A DNA stretch of 64,000 nucleotides from Mycobacterium yunnanensis (GTDB lineage: Bacteria > Actinomycetota > Actinomycetes > Mycobacteriales > Mycobacteriaceae). Shown piece by piece: positions 48,410 through 57,342 of the stretch. Within the stretch, counting starts at the first letter, position 1. Every line of letters starts with the position of its first letter. The notes beneath the pieces were generated by a model, which was given only the letters and a program-made list of their open reading frames with translations, was not told the origin of the DNA and ran no database searches. Where the stretch lies: assembly GCF_025823185.1 (NCBI RefSeq), contig NZ_JACKVK010000004.1, positions 1 through 64,000 of the forward strand. The letters are read 5' to 3'. A program made the translations under genes and the position numbers.

Positions 48410-49137
48410 GCGGGCACCGCGGTGGTGACCGTGGGGTTGGCACCCTGGCCGACCCGCCCCGCCGAGATCCAGCGGTAGCGGCGCTCGACGACGTGTTGCA
48501 CGGCCATCAGCGCCGAGACGATCACCAGGTAGTAGATCAGCGCGGCCGAGTAGTACTCGGCGTAGCGGAAGGTGACCGACACCTGCGACTGGGCGGTGGT
48601 CAGGAGCTCACGCAGCGAGATCACCGATGCCAGCGACGTGTACTTCAACATCGCGATCAGCTCGTTGCCCGACGGGGGGATTGCGACCTTGATGGCTTGC
48701 GGCAGAACCACTTTGAACAACACTTTGTGCGGTGGGAGGCCGAGGGCGCGGGCCGCAAGGTGCTGTCCGTCGTCGACGGAGAGCAGCGCCGATCGGAGGA
48801 TCTCCGCCATGTACGCGGCCTCGACGATCGAGAAGCCGATCAGCGCCGCGAGGAAGGGCGTGAACCAGTCATCCCGCAACGCAGGCAGCAGCTGCGGCCC
48901 GGCGTTCCAGATCAGCAGCAGGACCAGCAACGTCGGAATGGCCCGGAAGAACCAGACGTAGGCGCCTCCGATGGCGGTGGCGATCCGGTTGGACGAGATC
49001 CGCAGCAGTGCGACACCGAAACCCACGATCGACGCCAGCACCATGGCGCACACCGCGAGCGCGACCGACAACATGGCGCCGTGAAGGAACGCGCTCGACG
49101 TCAGGGCAGCGGTGAACATGTCCCATTCGAAGTCCAT
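48406..49137 (-). CDS. Polar amino-acid-type ABC transporter permease
   Basis: A 243-residue HisM/GlnP-type permease with five predicted membrane helices ([26 protein letters not shown] first, [17 protein letters not shown] last). The EAA loop is visible as [37 protein letters not shown]. Only one permease gene is present, so it probably acts as a homodimer. It starts five bases after the binding-protein stop. Confidence 0.9.
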   Translation of the reverse strand: MDFEWDMFTAALTSSAFLHGAMLSVALAVCAMVLASIVGFGVALLRISSNRIATAIGGAYVWFFRAIPTLLVLLLIWNAGPQLLPALRDDWFTPFLAALIGFSIVEAAYMAEILRSALLSVDDGQHLAARALGLPPHKVLFKVVLPQAIKVAIPPSGNELIAMLKYTSLASVISLRELLTTAQSQVSVTFRYAEYYSAALIYYLVIVSALMAVQHVVERRYRWISAGRVGQGANPTVTTAVPA

Positions 49138-49142
49138 CGCGG

Positions 49143-49994
49143 TCAGGGGCTGACGAGGCGAGAAGGATCGAGTCCGTATTTCTTGGCCAGGTCCGGCAGC
49201 GTTCCGTCGGAGATCAGTTGCTTGATCCCGGCGGTGACGGGCTGCGTGAGCTCCGAGCCCTTGCGGGTGAACACCCCGAACTGGGTCTCCGCAGGAAAGA
49301 TCCCGGGCTTGGAGACGAGCTTGCCGCCCGACTTGCCGACCATGTCGACGACGGCGACGTCGGTTTCGATCAGCCCGTCGGCCTTGCCGTTGGTCACTGC
49401 GGCGACCGTCTCCGCGGTCTTCGGGTAGGGCTGAATCGTGATGCCCGGCTTGCCCGCGGCGGCGAACTTCTCCGAGAGGTCCTTGAGTGTCAGCTCATTC
49501 GATCCGCCGCCTTGCACGGCCACGGTCTTGCCGGAGAGGTCGTCGGCCGTGCGGATGGAATCGTCTCCACTGCGGACGATCAACCCGGGGCCGGTCTTCA
49601 TGAACGGGACACCGTCGGCGACCTTCTGGCGCTCGGGGCTGACGTACAGCGCAGACCAGGTGATGTCGCAACGCTTGGCGTTCAACGCGGGGATGAGACC
49701 GTCGAACGAGGTGTTCTGAAAGACCACCTTGACGTCCCAGAGCTTGCCGAGCGCACGGGCACCGTCGGAGTCGAACCCCGTCGGGTTGGCCGTGTCCCCA
49801 TTCTCCAGGTACTCCATCGGCGGGTACTCCGGGTCCGTGCACACCGAGAATTGGCCCGCTTGAAGCAGTCCGGCGGGGGACTTGCCTGACGCCGCACTCG
49901 GCGTGCTGCCGCCGCCACACGCGCTGAGCAGGACGGCGCTCAGTGCCGCACCGACGATGGTGGCGACGTACGCAGGCTGGCTCCGCCGGTTCAT
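49143..49994 (-). CDS. Solute-binding lipoprotein of the ABC importer
   Basis: A 283-residue extracytoplasmic binding protein. A signal peptide ends in the lipobox LLSAC (Cys26, lipidated). The mature part has FSVCTDPEYPPMEYLENGD, then GFDSDGARALGKLWDVKV and GKTVAVQGGGSNELTL, the amino-acid-binding (SBP family 3) pattern. AGGAG precedes ATG 49994. It is the first gene of the seven-gene operon and is divergent from the Lrp-like regulator, which likely controls it. Confidence 0.88.
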   Translation of the reverse strand: MNRRSQPAYVATIVGAALSAVLLSACGGGSTPSAASGKSPAGLLQAGQFSVCTDPEYPPMEYLENGDTANPTGFDSDGARALGKLWDVKVVFQNTSFDGLIPALNAKRCDITWSALYVSPERQKVADGVPFMKTGPGLIVRSGDDSIRTADDLSGKTVAVQGGGSNELTLKDLSEKFAAAGKPGITIQPYPKTAETVAAVTNGKADGLIETDVAVVDMVGKSGGKLVSKPGIFPAETQFGVFTRKGSELTQPVTAGIKQLISDGTLPDLAKKYGLDPSRLVSP

Positions 49995-50186
49995 GAGTAC
50001 TCCTGTGGGTGGGCTGCAGGGTGCAGTGAAACCGTAAGAGCGACGGTGCGAACCATCAACACCAGATATGCACCGGTATCGCGTGTATTCGATGATTTGC
50101 ATTCATTGCTGGTCGATAACGCACGAATATGCTTCCGCATGCTGTCAGACTGCAGATCTGTGCGGTGAAGGCGAGGTGTTCGACGA

Positions 50187-51116
50187 TTGTTAAGTTCAGA
50201 TGACCTGCGCGCCGGTGCTCGACTCGACGACCTCGACGACCACATCCTCGCGGCGTTGCGCCTCGACGGGCGGATTGGCCCGGGGGAGTTGGCAACGCGC
50301 CTCGGGGTGTCCCGTACGACGGCCTCGAAGCGGCTCGCGGCACTGCTGCACACGACCGACGTGCGCGTGGTCGGGATGGTGCATCCGGAGACCGTCGGCG
50401 TGCGCTCCCTGGCGCACGTGTCCATAGCCACCGACGCCCCGGCCGTCGAGGTCGGCAGCCGCCTCGCCACCCGCCCCGAGGTGCCATTCGTGTCGCTGGC
50501 CAGCGGTGCCTATCCGTTGATCGCCGAGGTCCGCGCCCACGATGACGTCGAACTCTCCGAACTGCTCGACGTCATTCGCTCCATGGACGGCGTCGAGTCG
50601 ACCGAGACGCTCGTCTACACCGATCTCGTGCGCGACGTCCTCGGACCGACGAAGGTCTCGGCGGCGTGGCTCGACGCCGTGGACCGGCGGCTGCTGTCGT
50701 TGTTGCAGCTCGACGGCCGGATGCCCTACACCGCGCTGGCCGCCGGATCGGGGGTCTCGGTGGGAACGGCTCGTGCGCGCACCCTGCGCATGATCGAGGC
50801 CGAGGTGGTCCGCATCGGTGCGATCGCAGCGCCGGGCAGGGAGGGACGCAAGGTGGACGTCGGGCTCGGGGTCCGCATGCGGGGACGAGCGGGCGACGGC
50901 GTCGAACAGCTTCGTCAGTTGGCCGAGATCCGATTCCTGGCCACGACGATCGGGCGGTACGACGTGGTTGCGACGCTGCACGCCGACACCCTGGCCGACG
51001 TGGTGACCGCCCTGGAACGGGTTCGGGACCTGACGGCGGTGACGCAGCTGCACAGTTGGGTGCACCTGCACACTCTCAAGGAGAGCTACCGCTACCCGAT
51101 CGAGACGGGACGATGA
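50187..51116 (+). CDS. Double-domain Lrp/AsnC regulator
   Basis: A 309-residue regulator with two HTH-AsnC units. HTH 1 (LDDHILAALRLDGRIGPGELATRLGVSRTTASKRL) is followed by a sensing domain, and HTH 2 (DRRLLSLLQLDGRMPYTALAAGSGVSVGTARARTL) by a second sensing domain (VATLHADTLADVVTALERVRDL). Ordinary Lrp proteins have one unit (about 150 residues), so this is a fused dimer. The TTG start with GAAGGCGAGG upstream is inferred. It is divergent from the ABC/Rieske operon and presumably responds to its substrate. Confidence 0.85.
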   Translation: MLSSDDLRAGARLDDLDDHILAALRLDGRIGPGELATRLGVSRTTASKRLAALLHTTDVRVVGMVHPETVGVRSLAHVSIATDAPAVEVGSRLATRPEVPFVSLASGAYPLIAEVRAHDDVELSELLDVIRSMDGVESTETLVYTDLVRDVLGPTKVSAAWLDAVDRRLLSLLQLDGRMPYTALAAGSGVSVGTARARTLRMIEAEVVRIGAIAAPGREGRKVDVGLGVRMRGRAGDGVEQLRQLAEIRFLATTIGRYDVVATLHADTLADVVTALERVRDLTAVTQLHSWVHLHTLKESYRYPIETGR

Positions 51117-51161
51117 CGCGCTCGCGGACGACCATGTCTCGGTAGATCGGGGCCTGGCGCC

Positions 51162-51281
51162 TCAATCGTCGTACGGCGGCGGTCGGTCGTCGACGAACGC
51201 GGCCACGGCGGTCTTCGTGGCCCACAGCAGTGCCGCATGACGGTCATACTCGCCGTGGCATTCGAACCCGTCGTTCGTCAT
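51162..51281 (-). CDS. Possible 39-residue peptide
   Basis: This is the only coding signal seen in the 418-base gap 51117-51534. Its frame starts at ATG 51281, with AAGAGG about 10 bases upstream, and ends with TGA at 51162-51164. The peptide begins MTNDGFECHGEYDRHAALLW and ends FVDDRPPPYDD. Codon third positions are mostly G or C as in real local genes. The remainder of the gap shows nothing I can interpret beyond a possible promoter region for nothing clearly adjacent. Homology unknown. Confidence 0.45.
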   Translation of the reverse strand: MTNDGFECHGEYDRHAALLWATKTAVAAFVDDRPPPYDD

Positions 51282-51534
51282 CGTCGTCAAACCTCTTGTG
51301 TCAGTAGTCTCTTGCTGCAATTCAGCGATGAGACGACTATGTCCTGGCGGTCACCGCGAGTCTGTCCGTCGAGTGGTGGAAAGGACGGAGGAATCTGGTG
51401 TCCGCCGATCGGGGGACGGAGGGCGCAAGTCACCCATAGTCGATGCTAAGTCCGCCGGCAGTGGTGCCCGTGCACCAATTTCTTCGATCGCCCGATCGGG
51501 CCAGACGGGGCGGTCCTGCGTGCCCGAGGGTCAG

Positions 51535-52662
51535 TCAGCGCACGCGGGCGACGACGTCGAGTTCGACACCGCGCGCCTTTGCCATGTGGACGGGATGCCG
51601 CGCGGACCCCCGGTGCAGGTCGACCGCTCCGTGAGGCGAGTCCCATCCCCATTTGTGGAAGGCGCGTCGTGCATCCTCGACCGTCGGCATCGAGGTGCCG
51701 GCGATTCCCGCGAGCAGATGGACCCCGGAGTACGTGGTCTCGGCCATGGTGCCCGGGGGCGGGGCGGCTGACTCGTCGGCCGGTCCGATCCCGTTCACGA
51801 GGTCGAAGGCGCGCCCAAAGCCGGCCGTGAAATCGGCGGCCGAGGCGGAGTCGAGACCGGCGAACCATCCCGCAGAGATGAAGAGGTTCGCGGTCGCTCG
51901 GGCACCACTGGCGAGGATCACGGTCTCGTCGGTGAACGGGCTGAAGCGGGTGATCGTCGCGTCCAAGCCCTTCTCGCCAAATGCTCGGTTGAAGCGCACT
52001 GCGTCCGACCCCACCAGCAGCGAGATCACGCCCTGCGCGCCGCTGTGGACGATGGCGTTCAGCACGCGGTCCCAGCTCTCGGGATCGTGGGTGCCGAGGG
52101 GCACGAACCTCTCGCCGAGTATCTCGACACCGGTGTCGCGCAACCCGACTCGCGTCGCGGCGGCTGTTCCGCGGGGCCACACGTAGTCGTTGCCGACGAT
52201 GAACCACGTACGCAGCCGCTCCTCGGCGCGCAACCAGTGCAGTGAGGCCACGATTTGGTCGCCGGGAACTTCCCCGCTGCACAGCACGCCGTCGCTACGC
52301 TCGCCACCCTCGTACGCCGCGGCGTAGACGTAGGGCACGTGGCCGCCGACGACCTTGGCGATGGCCTGGCGCGCATTCGACAGGTGCCACCCGGTGACGG
52401 CGTCGATCGAGCCGGTCTCCAAGAGTGCCCCGATCGTGGTGGCCACTGCCGCCGGGTCGCCGCTGCCGTCGACGTGGACGAACTGCACGCTGCGACCGGC
52501 GACGCCGCCCGCTGCGTCGATTTCGGCGGCCGCCAGTTCCGCTGCGGCATGGCACTCCAAACCGAACATGCCCGCCGGACCCCGCCGAGGCAGCACGAGG
52601 GCGACTCGATAGTCCGTGGGGTTGCACGCGTGAGATTCCAGAACCGGCGCGCCATCTGGCAT
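51535..52662 (-). CDS. amiC: AmiC-like amide-sensing binding protein
   Basis: A 375-residue periplasmic-binding-protein type-1 fold without a signal peptide, so a cytoplasmic sensor. It has YRVALVLPRRGPAGMFGLECHAAAELAAAEIDAAGGVAGR and the ligand-site segments of AmiC/FmdD proteins (DAVTGWHLSNARQAIAKVV; TWFIVGNDYVWPRGTAAATRVGL). In M. smegmatis AmiC senses amides for acetamidase control. Here it is divergent from the MarR regulator and lies near amiE. The ATG at 52662 has no strong ribosome site. Confidence 0.82.
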   Translation of the reverse strand: MPDGAPVLESHACNPTDYRVALVLPRRGPAGMFGLECHAAAELAAAEIDAAGGVAGRSVQFVHVDGSGDPAAVATTIGALLETGSIDAVTGWHLSNARQAIAKVVGGHVPYVYAAAYEGGERSDGVLCSGEVPGDQIVASLHWLRAEERLRTWFIVGNDYVWPRGTAAATRVGLRDTGVEILGERFVPLGTHDPESWDRVLNAIVHSGAQGVISLLVGSDAVRFNRAFGEKGLDATITRFSPFTDETVILASGARATANLFISAGWFAGLDSASAADFTAGFGRAFDLVNGIGPADESAAPPPGTMAETTYSGVHLLAGIAGTSMPTVEDARRAFHKWGWDSPHGAVDLHRGSARHPVHMAKARGVELDVVARVR

Positions 52663-52716
52663 GCTGGCTCGGGCTGCGGTCTGGCCGCGGGTGGAGTCGT
52701 TTGCAGAAGGCAGGTC

Positions 52717-53082
52717 ATGGAAGCTGTCGCGGATACCCTCGAATTGCTCCGGCGGGCGGCCGTCGTGACCGCACGTCTCGAGGCCGCGCTGTCGAGTAGC
52801 GATCTCACGGTGGATCGCTGGCGCGCCCTGGCTCACATCGAATCCAATCCGGGCTGCTCGATGTCCGACCTCGTCGACGCCGTGGTCGTCCCGTCGACGT
52901 CGGCGACTCGCATCGTCGACTTCCTCGTGGAGCTTGGCGCAGTGTTCCGCACGCTGTCCCCGCGTGACCGTCGCAGGACGACGTTGCGCTTGTCCTCCCA
53001 TGGTCAAGGGCTCCTCCGTGACGTCGAGCCGACGATCGCGCGGATCTGTTCGTCTCTGGTGACGGAGACCTCCCTACCGTAG
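52717..53082 (+). CDS. amiA: MarR-family regulator, AmiA-like
   Basis: A 121-residue MarR regulator: a winged HTH, LTVDRWRALAHIESNPGCSMSDLVDAVVVPSTSATRIVDFLVELGAVFRTLSPRDRRRTTLRLSSHGQGLL. The size and location between an AmiC-like sensor and the acetamidase match AmiA of M. smegmatis, a repressor of the acetamidase operon. The ATG follows AGAAGG by 6 bases. It is divergent from amiC. The promoter/operator downstream at 53120-53223 is a likely target. Confidence 0.82.
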   Translation: MEAVADTLELLRRAAVVTARLEAALSSSDLTVDRWRALAHIESNPGCSMSDLVDAVVVPSTSATRIVDFLVELGAVFRTLSPRDRRRTTLRLSSHGQGLLRDVEPTIARICSSLVTETSLP

Positions 53083-53119
53083 AGCTCGCTGCGAACTGGC
53101 GCAGACCGTGCGCTTGCGC

Positions 53120-53223
53120 TTGACGTTCCGCAGCGGGGGTGTAGGTTCAGCGATATTGATCCCATTTGGGAGCAATGCCGTCGGTCAGCGGGAGGCGCGC
53201 CATGGCTGGTCACCAATATCGCT
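53120..53223 (+). promoter_or_regulatory. Acetamidase promoter/operator region
   Basis: TTGACG (53120-53125) and TAGGTT (53142-53147) with a 16-base spacer form a likely promoter for amiE. Just downstream, a 10-bp inverted repeat, AGCGATATTG at 53149-53158 and its complement at 53214-53223, brackets CCCATTTGGG (53161-53170, palindrome). These are candidate sites for AmiA and an AmiC-controlled factor. The leader before GTG 53357 is long (about 200 bases), leaving room for regulation. Confidence 0.6.
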
Positions 53224-53356
53224 GTCTCGCACATGGTTTCACGCGAGTGTCCTTTCCGATCGGTACCGCTCCCGCCTGCGTAGTCACCAGGCCGGCCGCG
53301 GCCCTAGTTCCACCGAAGAGTCCCGTTCGTTCCCGAGGTTGATTGAGGAGACCGCC

Positions 53357-54601
53357 GTGCCAGACGTCATATTCCCCGTCGATCAAGCCAAGCCGTTTCG
53401 CGAGCAGGAGCTGGTCGGCCACAACCGTTGGCACCCAGACATTCCCGCCGTCGCCACCGTCAAGTCGGGTGACACGTTCCGCGTCGAATCGAAGGAGTGG
53501 TTCGACGGAACGATCGTGAACTCCGACGACGCGAACGACATCCGCGATTGCGACTTGTCGATGGTGCACCAGCTTTCCGGACCGTTCGCCGTCGAAGGAG
53601 CGCAGCCGGGCGACCTACTGGTGGTCGACATCCTGGACGTCGGACCCGTTCCGCAGGAGACCGGTCCGGTGGCCGGCCAGGGCTGGGGCTACACGGGACT
53701 GTTCGCCAAGGACAACGGCGGCGGCTTCCTCACCGACTGGTTTCCGCAGGCCTACAAGGCCGTATGGGACTTCGCCGGGCAGACGGCGACCAGCCGGCAC
53801 ATCCCGGGTGTCGAATTCACCGGGCTCATCCATCCGGGTTTGATGGGTACCGCGCCGAGTGCGGATCTGCTCGCCACCTGGAACGCCAGAGAAGCGGCGC
53901 TGATCGCGACGGATCCCGAACGCGTTCCGCCACTGGCGTTGCCGCCACTGCCGCCGAACGCGGTCCTCGGTAGCCTCACCGGCGCCGAGTACGAGCGCGT
54001 CGCTGCCGAGGCGGCCAGGACCGCGCCGCCACGCGAGAACGGTGGCAACCAGGACATCAAGAACCTCTCCAAGGGCAGCCGAATCTTCTACCCGGTGTTC
54101 GTCGACGGCGCCAACCTGTCGCTGGGTGATCTGCACTTCTCTCAGGGCGACGGTGAGATCACGTTCTGTGGCGCCATCGAAATGGGTGGATACATCGACC
54201 TCCGAGTCGAGATCATCAAGGGCGGAATGGAGACCTACCGCGTCACCACCAACCCAATCTTCATGCCAGGCAACGTCGAACCGCGATACTCCGAATTCCT
54301 CACCTTCGTCGGCTTCTCCGTCGACCGCAAGGGCACCCAGCACTTCCTGGACAGCACTCTGGCCTACCAGAACGCCTGCCTGAACGCGATCGAGTACCTG
54401 TCCACATTTGGCTGGACGCGCGAACAGGTCTACCTGATGCTGGGCGCGGCGCCCGTCGAAGGACGCCTGTCGGGGGTCGTGGACGTCCCGAATTCCTGTG
54501 CCACGCTCTATGTTCCGACGGCGATCTTCGACATCGACGTCCGGCCGTCGGCGCAGGGTCCACAACGCGTCGACCGCGGACAGTGTGCGGTCAGCACCTA
54601 G
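53357..54601 (+). CDS. amiE: Acetamidase/formamidase
   Basis: A 414-residue FmdA/AmiE-type acetamidase/formamidase. It closely follows the mycobacterial acetamidase pattern (KPFREQELVGHNRWHPDIPAVATVKSGD; LLVVDILDVGPVPQETGPVAGQGWGYTG; GGNQDIKNLSKGSRIFYPVFVDGANLS). It hydrolyses short-chain amides to acid and ammonia. GAGGAG lies 5-6 bases before GTG 53357. No amide transporter (AmiS) or AmiD gene is present in the window, unlike the M. smegmatis operon. Confidence 0.93.
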   Translation: MPDVIFPVDQAKPFREQELVGHNRWHPDIPAVATVKSGDTFRVESKEWFDGTIVNSDDANDIRDCDLSMVHQLSGPFAVEGAQPGDLLVVDILDVGPVPQETGPVAGQGWGYTGLFAKDNGGGFLTDWFPQAYKAVWDFAGQTATSRHIPGVEFTGLIHPGLMGTAPSADLLATWNAREAALIATDPERVPPLALPPLPPNAVLGSLTGAEYERVAAEAARTAPPRENGGNQDIKNLSKGSRIFYPVFVDGANLSLGDLHFSQGDGEITFCGAIEMGGYIDLRVEIIKGGMETYRVTTNPIFMPGNVEPRYSEFLTFVGFSVDRKGTQHFLDSTLAYQNACLNAIEYLSTFGWTREQVYLMLGAAPVEGRLSGVVDVPNSCATLYVPTAIFDIDVRPSAQGPQRVDRGQCAVST

Positions 54602-54617
54602 AGTCAAGGAATCCTTC

Positions 54618-55667
54618 ATGCCTGCACCCACCGATGCCGAGTACTTCGAACTCGGCGACTTCACACTCCAGGGCGGCGCCACGCTGCGAGGCGCGACGCT
54701 GGCCTACAAGACCTACGGCACGCTCAACGCCGACAAGACCAACGTCATCGTCTACCCCACGTGGTACTCGGGGTGGCACACCGACAACGAGTGGTTGATC
54801 GGCACCGACAAGGCCCTCAACCCCGACGAGTGGTTCATCGTCGTGCCCAACATGCTGGGCAACGGACTCTCCTCGTCGCCGTCGAACACCCCGTCGCCCT
54901 ACGATCGGGCCCGCTTTCCGGCCGTCACCTTCTACGACCAGGTAGAGGCGCAACACGCACTGGTCACCGAGAAGTTCGGGGCGTCGACGATCGCGCTGGT
55001 GACCGGATGGTCGATGGGTGCCGGCCAGACCTACCAATGGGCGGTGAGTCACCCGGAGATGGTCCAACGCGCCGCACCGTTCTGCGGGTCGAGCAAGACC
55101 GCGCCGCACAACCAGGTCTTCCTCGAGTCCCTGATCGCCGCACTCACCGCCGACGCGGCGTGGGCTGACGGCGACTACTCTCCGGACGCGTTGCCCGTCA
55201 AGGGATTGCGCGCCTTCGCCCGGGTGTATTCGGGGTGGGGATTCTCCCAAGCGTTCTACTGGGACGAGGCGTGGCGTGAGATGGGGTTCACCTCCCTCGA
55301 CGACTTCCTCTACGGCTTCTGGGAGAACTTCTTCCGCGACGGGCGCGATCCCAACAACCTGATCACCATGCTCCGCACCTGGCACAGCGGAAACGTCGGC
55401 AACACACCGAGTTTCGGTGGTGACGTCGAGAAGGCGCTCGCCTCCATTCGCTGCCCGCTGCTGGCGATGCCCGCCGAGAAGGATCTCTACTTCCCTCCCG
55501 AAGACGAGCAGTGGGCGACGCAGTTCATCGCCCACGGCGAGGTGCGCGTCATTCCCGGTGTCTGGGGTCACTTCGCCGGGGGAGGGCCAAACCCCGTGGA
55601 CACCGCGTTCATCGACGCCGGCATCCGAGACCTGCTCGCCAGACCGGGTTACTCACCGCAGGGCTGA
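54618..55667 (+). CDS. Alpha/beta hydrolase, MetX-like
   Basis: A 349-residue alpha/beta hydrolase of the homoserine O-acetyltransferase-like group. The nucleophile elbow is VTGWSMGAGQTYQWAV (GxSxG) near residue 135, with candidates for Asp (EKDLYF) and His (GHFAGG) near the C-terminus. It starts 16 bases after amiE with AAGGA upstream, so it is co-transcribed and may hydrolyse an ester or amide product. True MetX has a conserved substrate lid; I cannot confirm it here, so hydrolase is the safer name. Confidence 0.8.
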   Translation: MPAPTDAEYFELGDFTLQGGATLRGATLAYKTYGTLNADKTNVIVYPTWYSGWHTDNEWLIGTDKALNPDEWFIVVPNMLGNGLSSSPSNTPSPYDRARFPAVTFYDQVEAQHALVTEKFGASTIALVTGWSMGAGQTYQWAVSHPEMVQRAAPFCGSSKTAPHNQVFLESLIAALTADAAWADGDYSPDALPVKGLRAFARVYSGWGFSQAFYWDEAWREMGFTSLDDFLYGFWENFFRDGRDPNNLITMLRTWHSGNVGNTPSFGGDVEKALASIRCPLLAMPAEKDLYFPPEDEQWATQFIAHGEVRVIPGVWGHFAGGGPNPVDTAFIDAGIRDLLARPGYSPQG

Positions 55668-55720
55668 GCCTGGGCCTAGACCTGTGGTGAGGATCACGGT
55701 CCGAAAGCCTCGCTCGCAAC

Positions 55721-55741
55721 GATACTTTTAGTATCTTTTTC
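55721..55741 (+). terminator. Rho-independent terminator with T-tract
   Basis: GATACT-TTT-AGTATC is followed by a run of six T. This is a classic intrinsic terminator, unusual in GC-rich mycobacterial DNA. It lies 54 bases after the MetX-like gene and should end the ami transcript. Confidence 0.85.
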
Positions 55742-55944
55742 GTAGACGCCGGCCGAGGATGTCTACCAAGTTCATCTCGATGAAGCTGTTCGCGGATGCC
55801 CATTGGGGGCATGTACCAACTCGCGGCGACACATCCTCAGCTGGCGTCTTTTGGACTCCAGGCAGCAGCCGAGTCCCGGGAAACCATGCGACGAGCCGGA
55901 CGTGATTCCTACGATGGGTCCTTCCCCCATCAAAGGATTCTCGA

Positions 55945-57306
55945 GTGACGTTGCGTGGATGTCTGCTAGTCGTCATGGTGACCGTCGGCGCACTGCTGTG
56001 CCCCGCCACGGCCTCGGCCCAGAGGGCGACGAGTTTGGCCGTCCTCCGCGGGCTGGTGCCCGTCACCACGCTCGGCGGCACCGATGCCGGCCGGGCCGCC
56101 CTGGCCGCCAATCTGACCGTCACCGGGGCCATCCAGGACGGGACGTCCGCCCAGCCGACGCTCCTTCCCTTCGCCGATCAGCAGCAGCAGGCGTTGCGAG
56201 ACGCCTTCATCACCGACGGCAACGCCTATCAGCTCGCCGACGGCCTGGGGACCTCGCTGGGCAACGCCTATCAACGGTTGACGTCGGTCACCCGTGACGC
56301 CGACGGCAACGAGGACTTCACCAACGTCTCTCCGAGCGTCGCGAATGTCATCGCCTTCGCGTCGAACACGACCAAGGCCGACTCCAACGCGGGAAAGTAC
56401 TTCTTCGCCAACGCCACCACCGACGGCAAGGAGCCGGTGTCGGCTGAGGCGTCGTCGATCCTGCGTCAGGCGGGCGGGGTCACCGACGTCTTCGGCAAGG
56501 CATACGCCCGACCCGCGGGAAGCGAGGGCGCCGACGCCTACGGCAACTCCCGACCGTTCCAGACCGAGCCGCACCTGGTGACCTACGACGGGCCCGACTT
56601 CTTCGGCGCCCCGTCCGACAGTTCGTCCTGGTTGCGCGGGCCGGCCCAAGATCTCGTCGACAGCCCGTCGTTCCCCAGCGGCCACACCACCTACGGTTAC
56701 ACCGAATCGCTCGTGCTGGCCCTGTTGGTGCCCGATCGCTACCCGGAGATGATGGCGCGAGCCGCCGAGTACGGAAACGACCGCATCATCATCGGCGCGC
56801 ACTTCGCCATGGACGTGCTCGGCGGACGAACGCTGGCGACCTACGACATGGCGCATCTGCTGGCGAACACGTCGCAGTACGTGGGCGTCGACCGGGGTGG
56901 GGTGCGAATCGACGACTTCCGCCAGGCGCTGGCCGCGGCTCGCAACGATCTGTCCGCGGCGCTCGCCACGGCGTGCGGGAACGCCGTCGCCGCGTGCGCG
57001 AGGGACGACCAAAGCCGTTTCTCTCAACCCGAGGCCAACGCCGTCTTCGTCGACACCACTCAAACCTATGGCCTGCCAAGCGTATTCGGGCAGAACGCGG
57101 TTGACGTCGGCAAGGTCGCGCCGGAAGCCGGCTACCTGCTGACCGCGGCCTATCCCTACCTGTCACTCGACCAGGCCAACGCCATCCTCACGCAGACCCT
57201 GGGGCCGGGCGGTGGTTTCCTCGACGACGGAAGTTCCTTCGGGGTGTACTCGCGACTCGATCTTCACCGCGCGGCACAGCGGGCCGTCGAGGTGGCGCCG
57301 AGGTAG
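55945..57306 (+). CDS. Secreted PAP2-type acid phosphatase
   Basis: A 453-residue secreted protein with signal peptide (residues 1-25, ending ATASA). It is a vanadium-haloperoxidase/PAP2 phosphatase: FPSGHTTYGY (motif with catalytic His) and DRIIIGAHFAMDVLGGRTLA (second His/Asp). It probably dephosphorylates lipid or other extracellular phosphate esters. The GTG at 55945 follows AAAGGA. The gene stands alone after a terminator. Confidence 0.83.
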   Translation: MTLRGCLLVVMVTVGALLCPATASAQRATSLAVLRGLVPVTTLGGTDAGRAALAANLTVTGAIQDGTSAQPTLLPFADQQQQALRDAFITDGNAYQLADGLGTSLGNAYQRLTSVTRDADGNEDFTNVSPSVANVIAFASNTTKADSNAGKYFFANATTDGKEPVSAEASSILRQAGGVTDVFGKAYARPAGSEGADAYGNSRPFQTEPHLVTYDGPDFFGAPSDSSSWLRGPAQDLVDSPSFPSGHTTYGYTESLVLALLVPDRYPEMMARAAEYGNDRIIIGAHFAMDVLGGRTLATYDMAHLLANTSQYVGVDRGGVRIDDFRQALAAARNDLSAALATACGNAVAACARDDQSRFSQPEANAVFVDTTQTYGLPSVFGQNAVDVGKVAPEAGYLLTAAYPYLSLDQANAILTQTLGPGGGFLDDGSSFGVYSRLDLHRAAQRAVEVAPR

Positions 57307-57342
57307 GCGTCTGCACGCTCACGCGCCGACGTGACGTCGCCG

